Assembly (NCBI RefSeq): GCF_910591885.1
Contig: NC_063275.1
Coordinates: 20,882,501-20,946,500 of the forward strand
From: Bombus terrestris
Lineage: Eukaryota; Arthropoda; Insecta; Hymenoptera; Apidae
Direction: 5' to 3'
DNA: 64,000 nt
The position numbers and the translations under genes were made by a program. Below, piece by piece: positions 12,901 to 27,900 of this stretch. Position 1 is the stretch's first letter; the number at the start of each line of letters is the position of its first letter. The notes under the pieces were generated by a model that searched no databases, was not told where the DNA came from, and saw only the letters and a program-made list of their open reading frames with translations.

Positions 12901-15900
12901 AAATATCTGCATGTTCTTAATAATTGTCAACATAAAGAATCTGAAATTTGTCGTTTTAATTTGCCAATTTGATTAATTCCAGTGTTAAAGTATAGACAGA
13001 AAGAAAGGAAAAGTTGAAAAATAGAATAATTAGAGAATAAAGGAATGAATAAATATACGAAGCGGTTGGTAGCGTCAAGCATTAAAAGTGTAACACTTTG
13101 AACCTCGCAATGGAAAATAATGTGTTTCAACTGTGTTCTAGAACGTTAAATAGTATCAGTTAATAGCATAGGTATGCCCATTATTCCATAGCTTGTTAGT
13201 GACCATGTAGATGTTCCCATTCACCACATATATATGTACATTTCTCTGTTAACCTAATTTAGATAACTCTGCTTTTTTCTGTTTTCACAATTGTGCACGT
13301 GTATACAAATATATAGTTTCGCAATTGATATGTCTAATATGATTAACATTACGCATTTCCAAAAATTTGAAGAGCAGTATGATCCTGTATAATTTTAAAT
13401 ACATGCAGGCAAGTAGAATCGTTTTAATGATATAATTGAAAACTTAATCAAACGAAATTTTTACGAACTGCTATTTAAAAATTCGTTTTTTAGAACCTTT
13501 TATTTTTTTTTTTAACTTTGAGGTAAATCATTTAGTCGTCGGATACAAACTACAAGGACTCTTGAATAATAATGAAACTTTTCAATTTACGAGCTTCTAG
13601 TTCAACATATTTCTTTGCCAAGTATCGATGTAAAATGAAAGGATATGTTCGTATTCAAGTATTCAACTTATAAGAATAAGGTAGAGAATCTGTAGATTTG
13701 CATATGTACTATAAGACGTATAGAAGTCGTGTTCCACCATTTCATGTTTCTTAAAATGAGCCAAGCAAATGGCGTACTTTCTTTCTTTATTTAAAATTGT
13801 ATTTTAAAAATTCTCCAATCTGTTTCGCACAGTACCATTGTTGCGTCTTTCAAGAAAGGGAATAGAAAGCTATGACCTCTTTATGTCCAGGCTATTATTA
13901 ATGAAATTTTACAAGTCACAAGTTATAAGTCATTAACATAACAGCAACAGGCTCGAATATCAAACAAACGAAGTTGCACATCTAAATTTTACAAATTGCC
14001 AATCAGTTGATTCAATGCAAAATTATAAATTTCCAAAAAAGACAGAAATCTATAACCTGTAACTTATGTCGATTCACTAATGTCATTATGTACTTGGTAG
14101 ATTATCGTATTGAAGGATTCTCGTTATTATCAACCTCTAATACCTATCACGGTTCTTAAAATTTAGTTGTCAAGTAAAAAAAAAAGCAAAAAATGCAACA
14201 AATTCGTAAATGAACTATAAAATTATAAAACAATAGTTCTTTAGCTTATTTCATTGTTTTAGATGCGAAATGTAAATTTTAATAATACTAAAGAAATACC
14301 ACGAGATGGAACAACGACTCTGGTGGCTTGACAGAGCAAAAAGTAGGAGACCTACTTCCGAAAAAAGGAATGCGTCCGATCTCTGCCTTGGCGACGATGC
14401 TCGGTCCGCCGAGGTAAACAACCGGAAGTGCATCGAAGAAGCTTGAATGCGGAGCTAGGGCTAACACGGGGGCATCCTTTGTTTCCGCTTTACGACCTTT
14501 GACCTTCAGGTGATGAAATCCCCCGCAGATGAACAATGCTCGTATCATCCAGCAGATTATAATTCTCATATCTCTGTTTTTTTCATTTTTTATTTTTTTT
14601 TTGTAGTAAATATATTTAAATAATATTATTTGGTATATATAATTTTACTAGTTGCTACATCGTGCAATCTATATTTCCCAATTTATGATATTCAGAATCA
14701 GATTGTAAAATTCAGTAGAATTTCGTTTACAACATACATTATTCGACAATGTCCTCTATTTATACCTTTTTTTTTTCTTTTCTATCAAATGAAATTTAGT
14801 AATGTATAATAGTTGCGGATTAAAGATTTTTGTAGGTCTGGCGAAGAAATTGCATGTACAAATTTATTATTTTCCTTTTGGTAACCGAGATTCTACTGTG
14901 CTGATTAAAATAAATTTTCTATGAAATTATTTATAGTTAAACTGATATAGAAATGAGGTTATGCATATTGTTTCGATTAAAACCGTTATTCGGTCGATTG
15001 GGGGAAGATTTTCCAGTAAATAGCAAAATGAATTCATTTTGTACACGTAATATTTTTTCGTACTTATTGTAACATGCAAAGCATTTTAACTACTCGATAT
15101 ATTGATGTTACAAGACATGCATGGCTTTTCTCCAAATTGTTTTGAAAAGTTTTGCGATAAGAAAATAAGGATATAATAATTCTCATTAAAAGAAAGACTT
15201 ACTATGATAAACAAAATACACATTCGTTGGCATCTACAAAAGATAACAAGTGCATTTGTGAAATAAAAATGTTTACAAAAATTGAACGTTTTTTTTTTTT
15301 TTGAACGAAATTGAACGAAAATTAAAAAGTTTTAGAATATTTAGTTTATATACGTTTTATGACCAGTTGAGATTTCTCCTACAATATGTAGAGGACAATT
15401 GAACTACTTTCTTAAAGATTACATTGAATCTGAAGTCTATGCTTTGTTACTAAATTCTTTATCAGGAACTAGGTACTGGCGATGTATGTTAGATCTAAGG
15501 AATCGTTTATATTGATTATTACATGAATAAAGAAAATCATCGCGTGTACTTTGGCTTTACTGACTACGAGTCAAGCTTACAGAAAAATGTTTACTCGATC
15601 TTTATTTCAAATATCTGATGAAATTATTTTATCAATCTACTTTATAACTGAATTTCTCTTCTTATCATAGACTTTAAATATATTTAAAAGACTCTGAGAA
15701 TTTAGATTTTAATCGTTCGTAAAAAGCAATTGTTAATACAAATTATAAGTTCGGAAGAAAATAGTTTTTTTTTTCATTTGAACATATTTTTAATACGAGC
15801 TACTCACATTACTTTAAATATTTATTGTTTAATTAGAAAAGCAATGTCAGGGTGATTAATTACTTCTGGAGGATTGATATTTACAAATATATATTTCAGA

Positions 15901-18900
15901 GGATTAATAACCCGCATGGTATGCTACACCTAAAAATGTATAAAACATAAAATCAATATTCTACTTCTACAGCGTGCATGGAGGTTTGCATTTCCAGTTA
16001 ATAATAAATGCCAGGTATGTATCTAATACATACTGTAGAAGGTGTGCGAAGCAGAATAACAGCTAGGATAATCATTGTTTTATGCAAAAAGCAATTACAT
16101 TTGCGTGTAAACTAACTTTTGTCAATATTATTCCTCTTTTTCATGTATTCTTACAAAAGAATTTATTATTCTAAACAATGTCCACGTGTGAAAGTGTTAA
16201 TGAAAGTTTCAATCCAGTTTGACACACTTTCTGCTATGGAAATCCAAACAACTACGCACACCCAAATAAATGCTTCTAAATGATTACTATAGTAATATGA
16301 AACAAATTTTCATGTTATAGCTTTTCCCTCGTCATTAATTAGAAATGATAGAATTATAATATAAAAAACTAAAATATTATCAATATAAACGTAAATATCG
16401 CTTCCTTTTCATTGAACTAGATTCCAAATATCATTACCATGTTACGAAAATTTAATTATTTAAATTTTTAATAAAAAATAACGAAACCTATAATTACAAT
16501 AAATAATCGTGGGTACAATTTTCCATTGAATCGTATTCTACATTCTTTAAATTTTATCAAAAAAAAAAAATAACTAATGCTTTCATTTTTACTATAAAAA
16601 TGATAGTATAATCAATAATACAAATTTCTACAATAATGCAATTTAATAATATAGAAGTGAAACTTCTCGAATTATTTTCAAAAATCTATTGTATATATAT
16701 AAACGAAACTCGTTTGAAGTATCGTTCGAATTGTGAGCAAAGCGAAGTGCAACGACATTTGCTACGATTAAATGTCGCAACAATCGAACAATCGAAATGA
16801 TGACACACGATCAACGAAAACATCTCAGGCAAGCGTATTGTGAATTACTTCGATTCGAAGCTCATACCGAAACGGACGTGAACTACTTATCCGACGCATA
16901 CTTTCTCCCGTTACTTATTCTTTTTATCGTATCCTCGCTCGTTTCTTCGCTGCGGTCATTCACGCTCTCTCCCCACTGGACATCTTCAATCATTTCAAGT
17001 GTATGACCATGAAATAAAATTCTTCAAGGGATTTCCGCAATTTATCCTCATCATTTCGTCTGGACGATAATACGCCTTCGCTAGGAACCATATGCTTATC
17101 TCTCTCTTTAATCATGAAAATTTTAACAGACATTTATTGCCTCAGTATTTCTTTCTATTTGGTTCAGGAAAATATAAATTATAATACTAGGAAAAAAATC
17201 GAAATAAAAAAGTGTTAGATAAAGAATAAAAGAAAAGAATTGAAAATGAAATTTTCTGTTGAAAATGATCTTAGTTTGAGATTTAGAAACTTTGTGTAAT
17301 TTATAGAGGAACTTGCGGATTTATTAAACGTTTGGTATTTTCCACGTCATCTCGATTGCACGTCGCTCATATCTATAGTGATCTAAACTAACTTACGTAT
17401 TATTTTTTCTCATAAACTGCATCCGTTTGTCATAAATTCTAATTTTGTCTTTGTGACTCTGTATCGTTACGTCTCATCAAATTAAAATTTATCTAAAAAT
17501 AACGTCTGACCGGATAATTCTGAAAGCTCGTGCTACATATAAATAAATAGTGAATATGCGTATTTCTTGTATAACAGCATGATACTAATGTTTCGACCTA
17601 AATATAATTTGCTGTGCGAGTATGAAGTAAATGAAAGTTAAGACTGACAACGAACGAAGAACGCGTGGAGAAACATAGTAAGTCCATTTTTATTGATTGC
17701 ATAATTTTAGTATCTTTCGGTGGTTGGAAGGTAGTATTTTCATGCAACATATTTGAAGAAAGAAACTCTGGCTCAAAAGCATAAACCTCCTAAAAACCCA
17801 CGATAAATCCACAAAATTTTATGAAGGAAGATGGAAACTATATAACAGTAATTGTTATTACGATTAGCATAATTAACATTGTGATAGTCAATATCTTCAA
17901 AGTGTTGATAACATGAACTCGATTAACATAGTAAATTCAAAAATAATAAAAAATAAAAATTATTTAATTTTCTTCAGTGATTTTCAAATGCAATGTTATC
18001 ATAGACATATAATTGGTACAAGCTCTGAAGACTAAAAGCGTGAATATATTTAACGTTATCAAATTAATTAACATATACAAGCACACAAAGTAATGGAAGC
18101 AAGCGGAAACTCATCATTTTACATGCATAAGAATAGAATAAACGAATATGGTCATCAAGTGAAAATGAAGTAAAAGTTAAATAAAATGCTCGATGCTCGC
18201 GGATAGCTGTGACTACAAACTGAACATCAGAAAATGAGATGATGCGCAGATGATATATATGCATATATGCAAGGAAGAAAAACGTAACGGTAAGTTGATG
18301 TATCTTACCGTCTCCACCCTGTCAGAGGTGCGCGACGAAGATCTTCTTCGGACAATCCAAGAAGACCTAAACAAGCCAGGAGCCAGGCCATGATCACCAG
18401 AGCCGTAATTGCGGCCAGTCTGAATGGTAGTAGTGCTACCGTCAGGAATGCCGTCTGAAACATGAAGCATTTCCGCTTCAACAACCACTTTCAACGTATT
18501 ACAGCGGTCGATAGAAGAAAAAACCATCAAGTTCTACAACCCTCAGAGAAAGATTGTACGTCAAAGCGTCGATTTTATGCTCACTACCTGTTTGTCGTTG
18601 TACCGTTTGGCTCTTTGTAGTCTAGCACCTGTTTATACGTTGCTGGTTAATTTTACGACAGGTGTATCGTTGATAAATTAACAATAAATTGTTCTCAATT
18701 TGAGAAAATTAAAGTTTTAGTTGTTGTTGAGATTTAAATATGATTCGTTTTGATATTCGCGTTATATTACCCTGTGTTCTCTTAAATCGAATAAAACATT
18801 CGAGGCTTTAAGACTGCAAGACATAGTAACTGTAAAGATAAGCTCTTTTCAGTTTGGTAAAATGTAGAGTTCGGTTAGGATTTGAATAATTTTCTGTTTT

Positions 18901-21900
18901 GATATTCATGTTGCTTTATTTTATGTTTTTCTAAATATATTGTACAGTGTGTCACTCTATTTTTATAATAAATTAATGATTATATAATTTTCAAATAAGT
19001 TTCAGATATTCGTATTTCAGTTGAGCTTTGGATATGATTTGTCTGAAAATTTGAATTGCATTATTTTGCGATTTTCTAGATAAACTGCATAAGGTATGAT
19101 TTTAATGCATTAAAATACATGCATGATTGCGATCTAATATATACTAAACACTATCTCTCAAAGGTGTAACAACATAGAAAGTTATAATAATTACGTGTCG
19201 AAGCTGATAACGTAAATCTTACTGGAAAAATTTCATATGAATTAGGAAGAGAATGTCCATTGAAAATCTGAATCTGTATTATGAGATTGTTCGTAGCATA
19301 TATAGAATTGAATTACATCAAATACAATAATAATACGAGTGTACAAAATTAATGAAAATGACGATCGAAAGACACGACAGATATGAACAAGAAAACAATA
19401 ATTTTATTGTAATAAATTAATAAGATTTCCAAGGAAAATAATAATTCTCAAATATTTTAACAATTTTCTAATGGTACGTTCCAGTTTACTTAAATTTTTG
19501 TAAATATCCTAATAATTACGAACTGTTGTGTAATATACTACTCTAGTTTACGTGTATTTCAAAACGTCAAAGCTGGTCGATAGTTTCAATTTGCTACAAA
19601 CTCGGGTAGCATAAAATGTTCCAAAATTTTTCGAGCAAAATTCGACGTCGAAGCGAGTGAGCCCAGAAAGCGGCAATACGCTGGATGTAGGTCATTTGCC
19701 AAATCGTATCTCGAGGAAGAAAATGTTAAAACAGGTCAAAAAGGAAGGGCTCGGGGTTCTTTATTCGGCGATTACCTGAAGGTGCTTCGTGCCATTTTCA
19801 GTTGTTGTTGACGGTGACTTAAATTGGAGGATGGACAAGTATTTCGCTGATAAGGCCAACAAAACCTAGATCAGCACATTTTGTGCATTCAACAGCGAAC
19901 AATGACTAACGCCACAAATATTCCATAGAGCTCGTTTTGCGTGATAATCGATAAACTTTAATCGCCTACCTTCGATGACAAGGAGCGATGAAAAGGACGA
20001 CGACCTTTTGTACTGATTACTGATATAAAATTTATTTCACATCGATCATCATTACGTCAGATTATTATTGGGTCTCATTTATTTCGTTGTAGTATTTTCA
20101 AAACTTCTTGCATTTCTTAACATTTCCAAATTTCTTTCCAAGAGAAGATGCTTTTTGTTATAAATAGATAATTTTACTTTCGATTTGTAAACTTATATTA
20201 CCGACAAATAAATGTTCGATAAATGTCTTTTCTTTTTTTAAGTTAATCGAGCTTACGCTTTTTGCAAGGTTGTTCGACAATTTAATAATCTAAGAATTTC
20301 GATAACTTTTTCGTACGACGCCCTGTATCTACAATTTCGTTTTAATATTTTTATACGTGAAATTTGTTCCAAAGAAGGTTCATGTGCAAAATAGATGATC
20401 AATTAATCGATATTCAACGAACAAATCAATTTTGTATTAACCGAGTGAACTTATTCTTTCTCGATGAGAACTACTTCTTCCTTCAGTGGGCCAAGGCTAC
20501 AAGACTGTAAATGGTTTAGGATGCTGTCTGGTTCGACCGATAAAGAGAGGAACGTAAAGGCGTAGAAAGACGGAAGGGAGAGCGAAGAGTAAAAAAGGAG
20601 AAAGAGTACCGTTCAGTCGTTCCGTTAGGCTCCATCTCACCTGTTAACTTCATTTCGTCCATGTGTTACAGACAAACGCACATGTATTTACATAACACGC
20701 ACACAAGAAACTTTCAAGATCGAGGTTACGACCGAGTAATCCTTTCGACACTTGGAGATTCCTAACAAATGGAATTCCTTTTCACGTTCTATTTCAAAAC
20801 AACAAGAAATATTATGTATAAATTATTTTTTTTGCAATTCTTTTAGCAGATATTTCTCTTTGTAAGTTGACTTTTAACGAATACAAAAGGCCTGAGTAAT
20901 TTAAATTGTATTTCAAGTTTCACTTTTTCTTTATGACGTCGGCGGTAATTAAGTGCAGACTTTAATTGGCCAAATTGTTACTATGTGACTGGTAATACTA
21001 GATGCGATAAATGTTTGAATACAACGTAGTTGATTAAATGGGCAGTGCCTTTATCTTGTCCATATTTTTTGCGATTCGATATCTTGAAGAGGAGAGGGGA
21101 AGGGGGAGGAGGAAATTACAATTTTTAATTAAACTTTTATTTCTATCGTATAAAGGTACTCGATATAAAGTTGAAGTTATTAATAAAAGTGGGATAATAA
21201 AGTTATTGATTGCATGTTTAAATTAGTGTTTTAGCAATTTGTTGTTTTAAAGCATGTTCCAGACCATTTTTGACCTTAGAAAATTGTTTCATGTACATTT
21301 TTAACAAGATAGGTATACAATAGCCTCTATGAAAATATATTCTAAGTAGGACGCACACTGAATTTAGAAGCCATTGGATTTTGAAGTATGAAATCATGAG
21401 ATTACTATATGTAGGCATACAATGATGAATTGGCGTTCAATGCACTCGGCTTCTTGTTTAATTTCTCATCTATTCATACATAATGTATACATCATCTGTG
21501 ACTTTGAACACCAAGGTTATATCCAAGTAACTTCTTTAACACTCTATCTTCCTCAGAAATCTGCACATTTAATCTCTTGTCCTCCCACCAGAAATGTTTC
21601 TCTTCTATATACGTCAGATTATGGAAAAATGTATATTCGTCTTATTATTACTAAGAATTACCTTGATCATAACCACCTTGAGAAACTGATATTGTTTATA
21701 CTCTCTACGATCTCGTATTTAGCGAAATAAATTTAATGAAATTATGAATCCAAAAAAAAAAAAAAAATTTTACAGTATTCTTTTTGCATGACGGAATAAT
21801 AATGTGTAATAGTAATGTGTAACTTTAAGTAACACGAATTTTAATACATTTCAACATGATCATTTATCAATATCTAACTAGTGAACTATCAATATAAGAA

Positions 21901-24900
21901 CATGTACGTTTCTTAACTTCTTACAAACTTAATGTCTAAGAAGTAAATTACGCGTGTATATTAAAATTATCTATGAAAATTTCGAAATCTTTAAATCGTG
22001 CATTTCGTCGAATAACTATTCTACGAGATCAGCGTTTCCAAAATGATTGTATTTAGGTCACTTGCAAGTAGCCTATAACTACACTTTTTATATTCTGCTC
22101 TTCTTTGTTCGCGTTGCATATTACTCTCGAATATTATACAGACTAGTAGATCAATCGAAAGACTGAAAATGTGACGGTGAAAATTGATCTGACAGTTTCG
22201 TCGGTTATGTTCGATTTCTCGTCCCCTTTCTCGCTTAAAAACTTTTCAAAGAGAAAGATCGGTGAATGTTTACGAGGCAAAGATCATTAGTCTATTCGCT
22301 TTCAGCCGACTCGAAATTATCGTTTTTGCATTTTGCTTTTTGTCTTCTGTTCACGAAAACAATTTCCGTAAAGTTACGTTTACGAGGGAAAGTAAATAAT
22401 AAACTTTTAGTGATATCGCAGACTGTGCAATTATAAATACAAACTGTGTATTAAATCTTGTCGTTCTATCGTTAGAAAATATTTATTTGCTTGTGACTAC
22501 CTTACAACTAATTATTAGACATGTTACTAAGTTCCATAGAAGACGCTGATAGTGAAATTCACCACTTATGTGCACCTTTGATCGTATAGTTTCTTCTCTA
22601 AAAATTTTCACGAGATACGTGTCTCTAAATGATGGAAAATCTTAACCTAGATCTTGAGAGAAAATAAGGAAATGAGAATACTGATTTTTATCTCTTTAAT
22701 TACGTACTACTATTATAGGCGTTGAAAGGCATTGAAATCTTCGATAGATCAACAATGCGATGATAAAAGAATTTTATAAATATATCTAAATGGATGAAAA
22801 ATATTTAAAGTAATTTTTTAAATTACCTATCGTTTGCATACTTGCTCGTCTTTCGGATAAACTGTTTTTGTTTTTGTAGTTACTCGAAGGTTGCAAAGAA
22901 CCGAGACCTCGTCCTATTTCTAAAATAAAGTTTAGGCTAGTATTGTCATGTTGATCATGGATAGAGACCGCATTAATGTTTTCAAAAGTTTGAAAGTTTT
23001 GCTTTTTCGCGATTTTTAGTTGGTTTTTAAATGTTTATGTACCTTAAAAATGGTTAATTAATTATTAGATCGGTATTTTTTCGACTTACGATAAGGTTTC
23101 CGACGACGCATGGTCAAAAATTTTGACCATTTTCGATTATTAAAATAACTATACTTTTTTAAGCCGAGGCTGTCATGCCATCGTTTTCTTATAACAGGCC
23201 ATACCTGGTAGTGTACAAATCCAAAGGTACAGATCCAAATACTATTCGGTAATTAATCATAAATTTTTTTATAATTTTTCATTTTTTCGAAATTCTTGTT
23301 TGAATTTTGCGTTGATTAAAAAGATTAAGGTAAAATGTAGTAATAAAAACTATTGGATGATATTCTGGATACTCGGGAGAATATTAAAAAATCTTTTTGG
23401 ATTTTTCAACCGACAAAAACCTAAAAAAGAACTGCGTGGGCTTAAACGACTTAGTATGCAGACGATGTTTGTAAAAATAAGACGCGGGTTTAATAAATAA
23501 TGTTCATATATATATTTTATTTTACTAGAATTTAATTTACTATGATTTTATTATAGTAGAAGTTTGCTAAAATCTTTTCATTTTGACCTGCGTTTTCCAT
23601 AAATATAACGAGAACAAATTCTTAGGGTACATTTCTTACAATGTTCTTATAATTTTCAAACAAAAATACTTTGCCTGAAAACGAACGAGGACCATGATTC
23701 TATAAGTGTATTCATGGTCAAATATTAAGTACAGTCAAAGACGTAATTGATCGAATGAGGTCTTTGCTAAATTAACAATTAGTATTCGAAAAGAATGAGC
23801 GGCATCTACGTAAGACTTCGTTCGGAAACTTTCAATGAACTTCTCAATGTCGTACAAGGTATTTGTACGAAATCTAGAAGGTTGTTCATTGAACATCGTC
23901 AATGATACGTGTTGTATATGCTGTAATGAGATGGAAAACACGTGAACGAAGCACGAATTTAATCTACCGTGTATAACATTACGTTGTGAATTAATGAACT
24001 CATAGCTATTTAGGTTGACGGTCAGAAATTGTGTCAAGGCTCTTCAGGACGATGAAGATGAGGAAAACACGTGATTTAAATGTGAGAATTTTCAAACGTG
24101 TACATGTATATCGACAAGGAGCTTTTCATGCTGTATGCACCGAATCTGTATGTACATACGTGAAACATATAAAACACGACAACTTTATGAGAACGACTAA
24201 TACTTTTGCGCAACCGATAAGATATTTTCAAAACATTTGATAGAAATATGTATATATGCCATAGATAGTTTTTACCGATTCTATAATGATTTCCCTCGTA
24301 CCTTTTAATTATGTTATTTTCACAATCGGCGTTATTGAATCAGAAGAAACTATATACATAGTTCTAAGTATATATACGGTGTACATATAGATATGCATAT
24401 ATTTGAATGTCACGTGTCAGGTGTTTAAAAATATGATGAATTTTTAAATATACCTCACGAGAGTCATTTAATTGTGATTAAAATAATATTAGGATTACCT
24501 AATGCATTTTTATTAAACTTCCTGTATTCCATTAGCAATGACGATATTTCTCGGCGTGACGTATTAAACTCTTAGATAATTAAATGCTATGACTATATTT
24601 ACACAGAAATATTTCGATACTCATTTATAGTTATTAATACTACATTTTTCGTTTTTTCTTTTCTAAATAACCGGAAATGTGAAGATTACATGCATATTTC
24701 GACGGTTCGATTATTACCGTCAAGCATGATTTTTCCCTGGTATAAATTTTATAAAAAAAAGCGGAGAAAATTCTAGGACTGCTTTTCTGTCTCTCTTTTT
24801 TGCTCTTTGTAAAGAATACGTTCCACAGAGTAAGTTCTCTACGTACTTGTGACCCACATTTTGCGCAGGCGAAAGACTTGCTCTTCTACCAGCAAAAATT

Positions 24901-27900
24901 GACGAGAATTGTTTTTCCAGTCGTTTTACATCGCTTATTTTCTTCACGTCAGTATTTGACGCGTTTTTGTGCAACCGATCAAAATTTGCCAAACATCGAT
25001 ATTTATCGATGATAAAACAGAATATCCTTTCATTTTATTGGTCTTTTCATATCTTTTACCTTAAGAAAGATTAAACGACGTGAAAGTAAAACGTGAAACG
25101 CAATGATGAAATTGCATTGAAAAGTCACTGGTAATATTTTTATTCGTCTTTTTCTGTATGAATTATCTTCGTGCTTCTTATTTAGTATTTATTTTTAACA
25201 ATTTTTAGCCTCGTTTAGTGTGGAAATCTAGTTTATTCTGTACTTAACTAGGTAAAAAAATTCACAAAGTATACATTGAAATGATTCTGTTGCAGACTAT
25301 TAATACATATATATTTTCACTTGTAAATTTTTAATAATCTAAAAATTTACAAATAAAAGTTAAAAATTAAAATCAACGTATATTTTATATAATTTAAGTT
25401 GTTATCGAAGGTGAATTAATTTATTAGATACTTGTTTTAATTATACGAAATTTAATAATTCGTTGCATCTCGATATATACATATTGTGCCAATTTATATG
25501 GAAAAAAGTTACAGCCGGTAAATACCGGAAGCATATCGTGAATCCGATAGAGTATACCATCGTCAGATTTTCTTGCCGTAGTTAAAGAGATTTTCTTCCC
25601 GACTGAAAGGATATTTACAGGCTTCGGAATTCAATATCAATTACATATGCGTTACCTGAATATTTTCTGTTTACTATAACAGGATATCATTTTAAAGGCT
25701 CTAAATAGCTGTGTCTTCTTTATATTTATGATATATACACGATGTGGTAAAATGTTAGTTAATATTAAAAATATCTTTCCTATTTTGTAACTAAAAATAA
25801 TACAGCAACTTCTAACTGATCGGAATTAAAACATTATTGTATCGTATTATATATTATTTAAATATTATCATTAAAAAGTAAACTTTATTGTTTATCTTAA
25901 CTGAATTTCAACCTTCACATTTATTATTTCTTACATTAAATAATTAATCGAAATCAGGCTTTATTATCACTTCATATAAATTATTAATTTTATTATAAAA
26001 CTATTGCACGCGTTGTAATATCAAATTATTTTAAAGAAAATAACATCTTTAATTTATCTTTGACATTTAGAAATACAAATAAATGTGAAACAAATACATC
26101 TTATCTATACGATGCAAAGTACAATTTTTGAGAAATACACTTTTTTCTTGTTATGAATACAGATGCCTTTTTCTTGTAATATGAAATGATCAACGTTGTG
26201 TCAATTATAGAATCTCTTTGCAATATTCTATTGCAATATCTTTTTATACTATCGAGTTCCTATTGCATAATATCTCTGCAATAAACGCACAAAGGTCAAC
26301 GAAAAGCCTCTTGTACGGGGCCATAACTTATTGAAATTCGCACTATTGAACAAAAATAATTTTTATTATAATTCCTTTGTAATACTACGTTATTTTTAGT
26401 TACGCTGGTTCCGGTATGTCCAGTTCAAATGGAGAAAGTTGGATTCGTGTACACAGCGAGAATTCATTTGTGCGAGAATTAAAATGGTGTCAAGAACGAT
26501 GATATTACGTTAAAAATATTATATCCTAATTTATCACTTAAAGAAAGGAACAACTTTTAGAAAAGATTAATGGCAAGTGGAAGCTTTATTTTTTGCAAAA
26601 TTCTAAAAAATCTTTTATGTTTGTGAATATAAATTAAGAAAAATAAAAAATCAAACAACTTAAACCTACAATATTATATACGTAAAACAACAATGTATCC
26701 GGTATATACTATTTATCGCCTATGATATATGTATTTATTATCGGATCTTCCTTTTTATATCTAGCTACCACAGAATTTTTCTTCTTAACCATATGTTCAT
26801 CATACCTCTTTTCTTATTAGATTATGACAGGGCAATGAAATGCTTCTTTCACGATATATATGGTTATTCATCGAACCATCTGCGCGATGCAATTTCGCTT
26901 AATGTACGCATCAAATTTAACGGTACCTACCCTAGTGGATAAGACCGAATGATGCCGTTAAAATTGTTACAGTATGTATCTGCATCATGCTTTTCTTATA
27001 TTCCTAAGCATATAAGATAATATATAGATAATACGCGTAGCAATGCGACTAATTTGATAAATCTTTCTTTGGTAATGGTTTACCCATAAATTATAGAAAA
27101 TTGTATTTCACACCGAATTTAAAGAAAACTCATAATTTGGCACAGTAGTTTATAAAATGTGGAAATGTATACATTTTATACTATATCGGAAAGATATAAA
27201 GGAATATATCGTTAATCATAATTTTGGTTGACCTACATATACTTCAATTTCCTTTTTACGATGTTCCCTCTTTTTTATACTAATGTTATTTCTTTTCTGT
27301 CGTAGATTTCAATGGCATATATTAATGATATTTTTGTATTAGTGCTTATTATTAATGTAGTTTTTTGTTGTCCTAGCAAAGGAATAACGTTAAAAGACGT
27401 CAATATTATTAAGAATTATTAATGAAAATTATTTCATAGATAAATATTATATAGATTTTATGATCAATATTAAATGAAAGCTAGCCTAAGCCAAAAGATA
27501 AGGATTATAATGATAAATAAAAAAAAAATGTTTTATCCTTTATGACAAGATAAGAGACATTTTTTAAATGATTTATGTGATGTCAACTCTGTTGTTTGTC
27601 ATGAAATATGAAAATACATAACGTTAGATCTTGAAAAGATATATAGAAACATAGTATTACTTATTATTTTAATTGGTATGAACAGATTAACGTGTGCCTA
27701 TAATATAGCGTCATATTTAATGTTAACACAATATTAACTTATGTGTCTAATATTAACGTTATGGCTATAGACAAAGTGTAGCTCCACTAATAATATCTTT
27801 AAGAAATGAATGTTCGTCATTTCATCATATGATAGGATTCTATTTATAAACAAACTTACTTGTCTAATCAGTGCACTTTGCTTATGCTATAGTCGTCGAG

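Larger units (their letters stand above)
9140..18308 (-). other. LPCAT: LPCAT introns around the alternative exons
   Basis: Apart from exons A and B, this 9-kb stretch shows no supportable coding sequence, RNA gene or complete mobile element. It is AT-rich with homopolymer runs (for example near 14770, 15290 and 16560). Short open frames on both strands have no recognisable protein signature. A GC-richer patch at 10943-12300 next to exon A could hold splicing or enhancer elements, but nothing specific was identified. Confidence 0.6.

Noticed and set aside
21422..21730. 102-residue open frame in LPCAT intron 1
   Set aside because: AT-rich, no family resemblance, no promoter or splice context.
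24720..25012. Overlapping open frames on both strands
   Set aside because: Mirror-image frames in AT-rich intron DNA with no domain or splice support.
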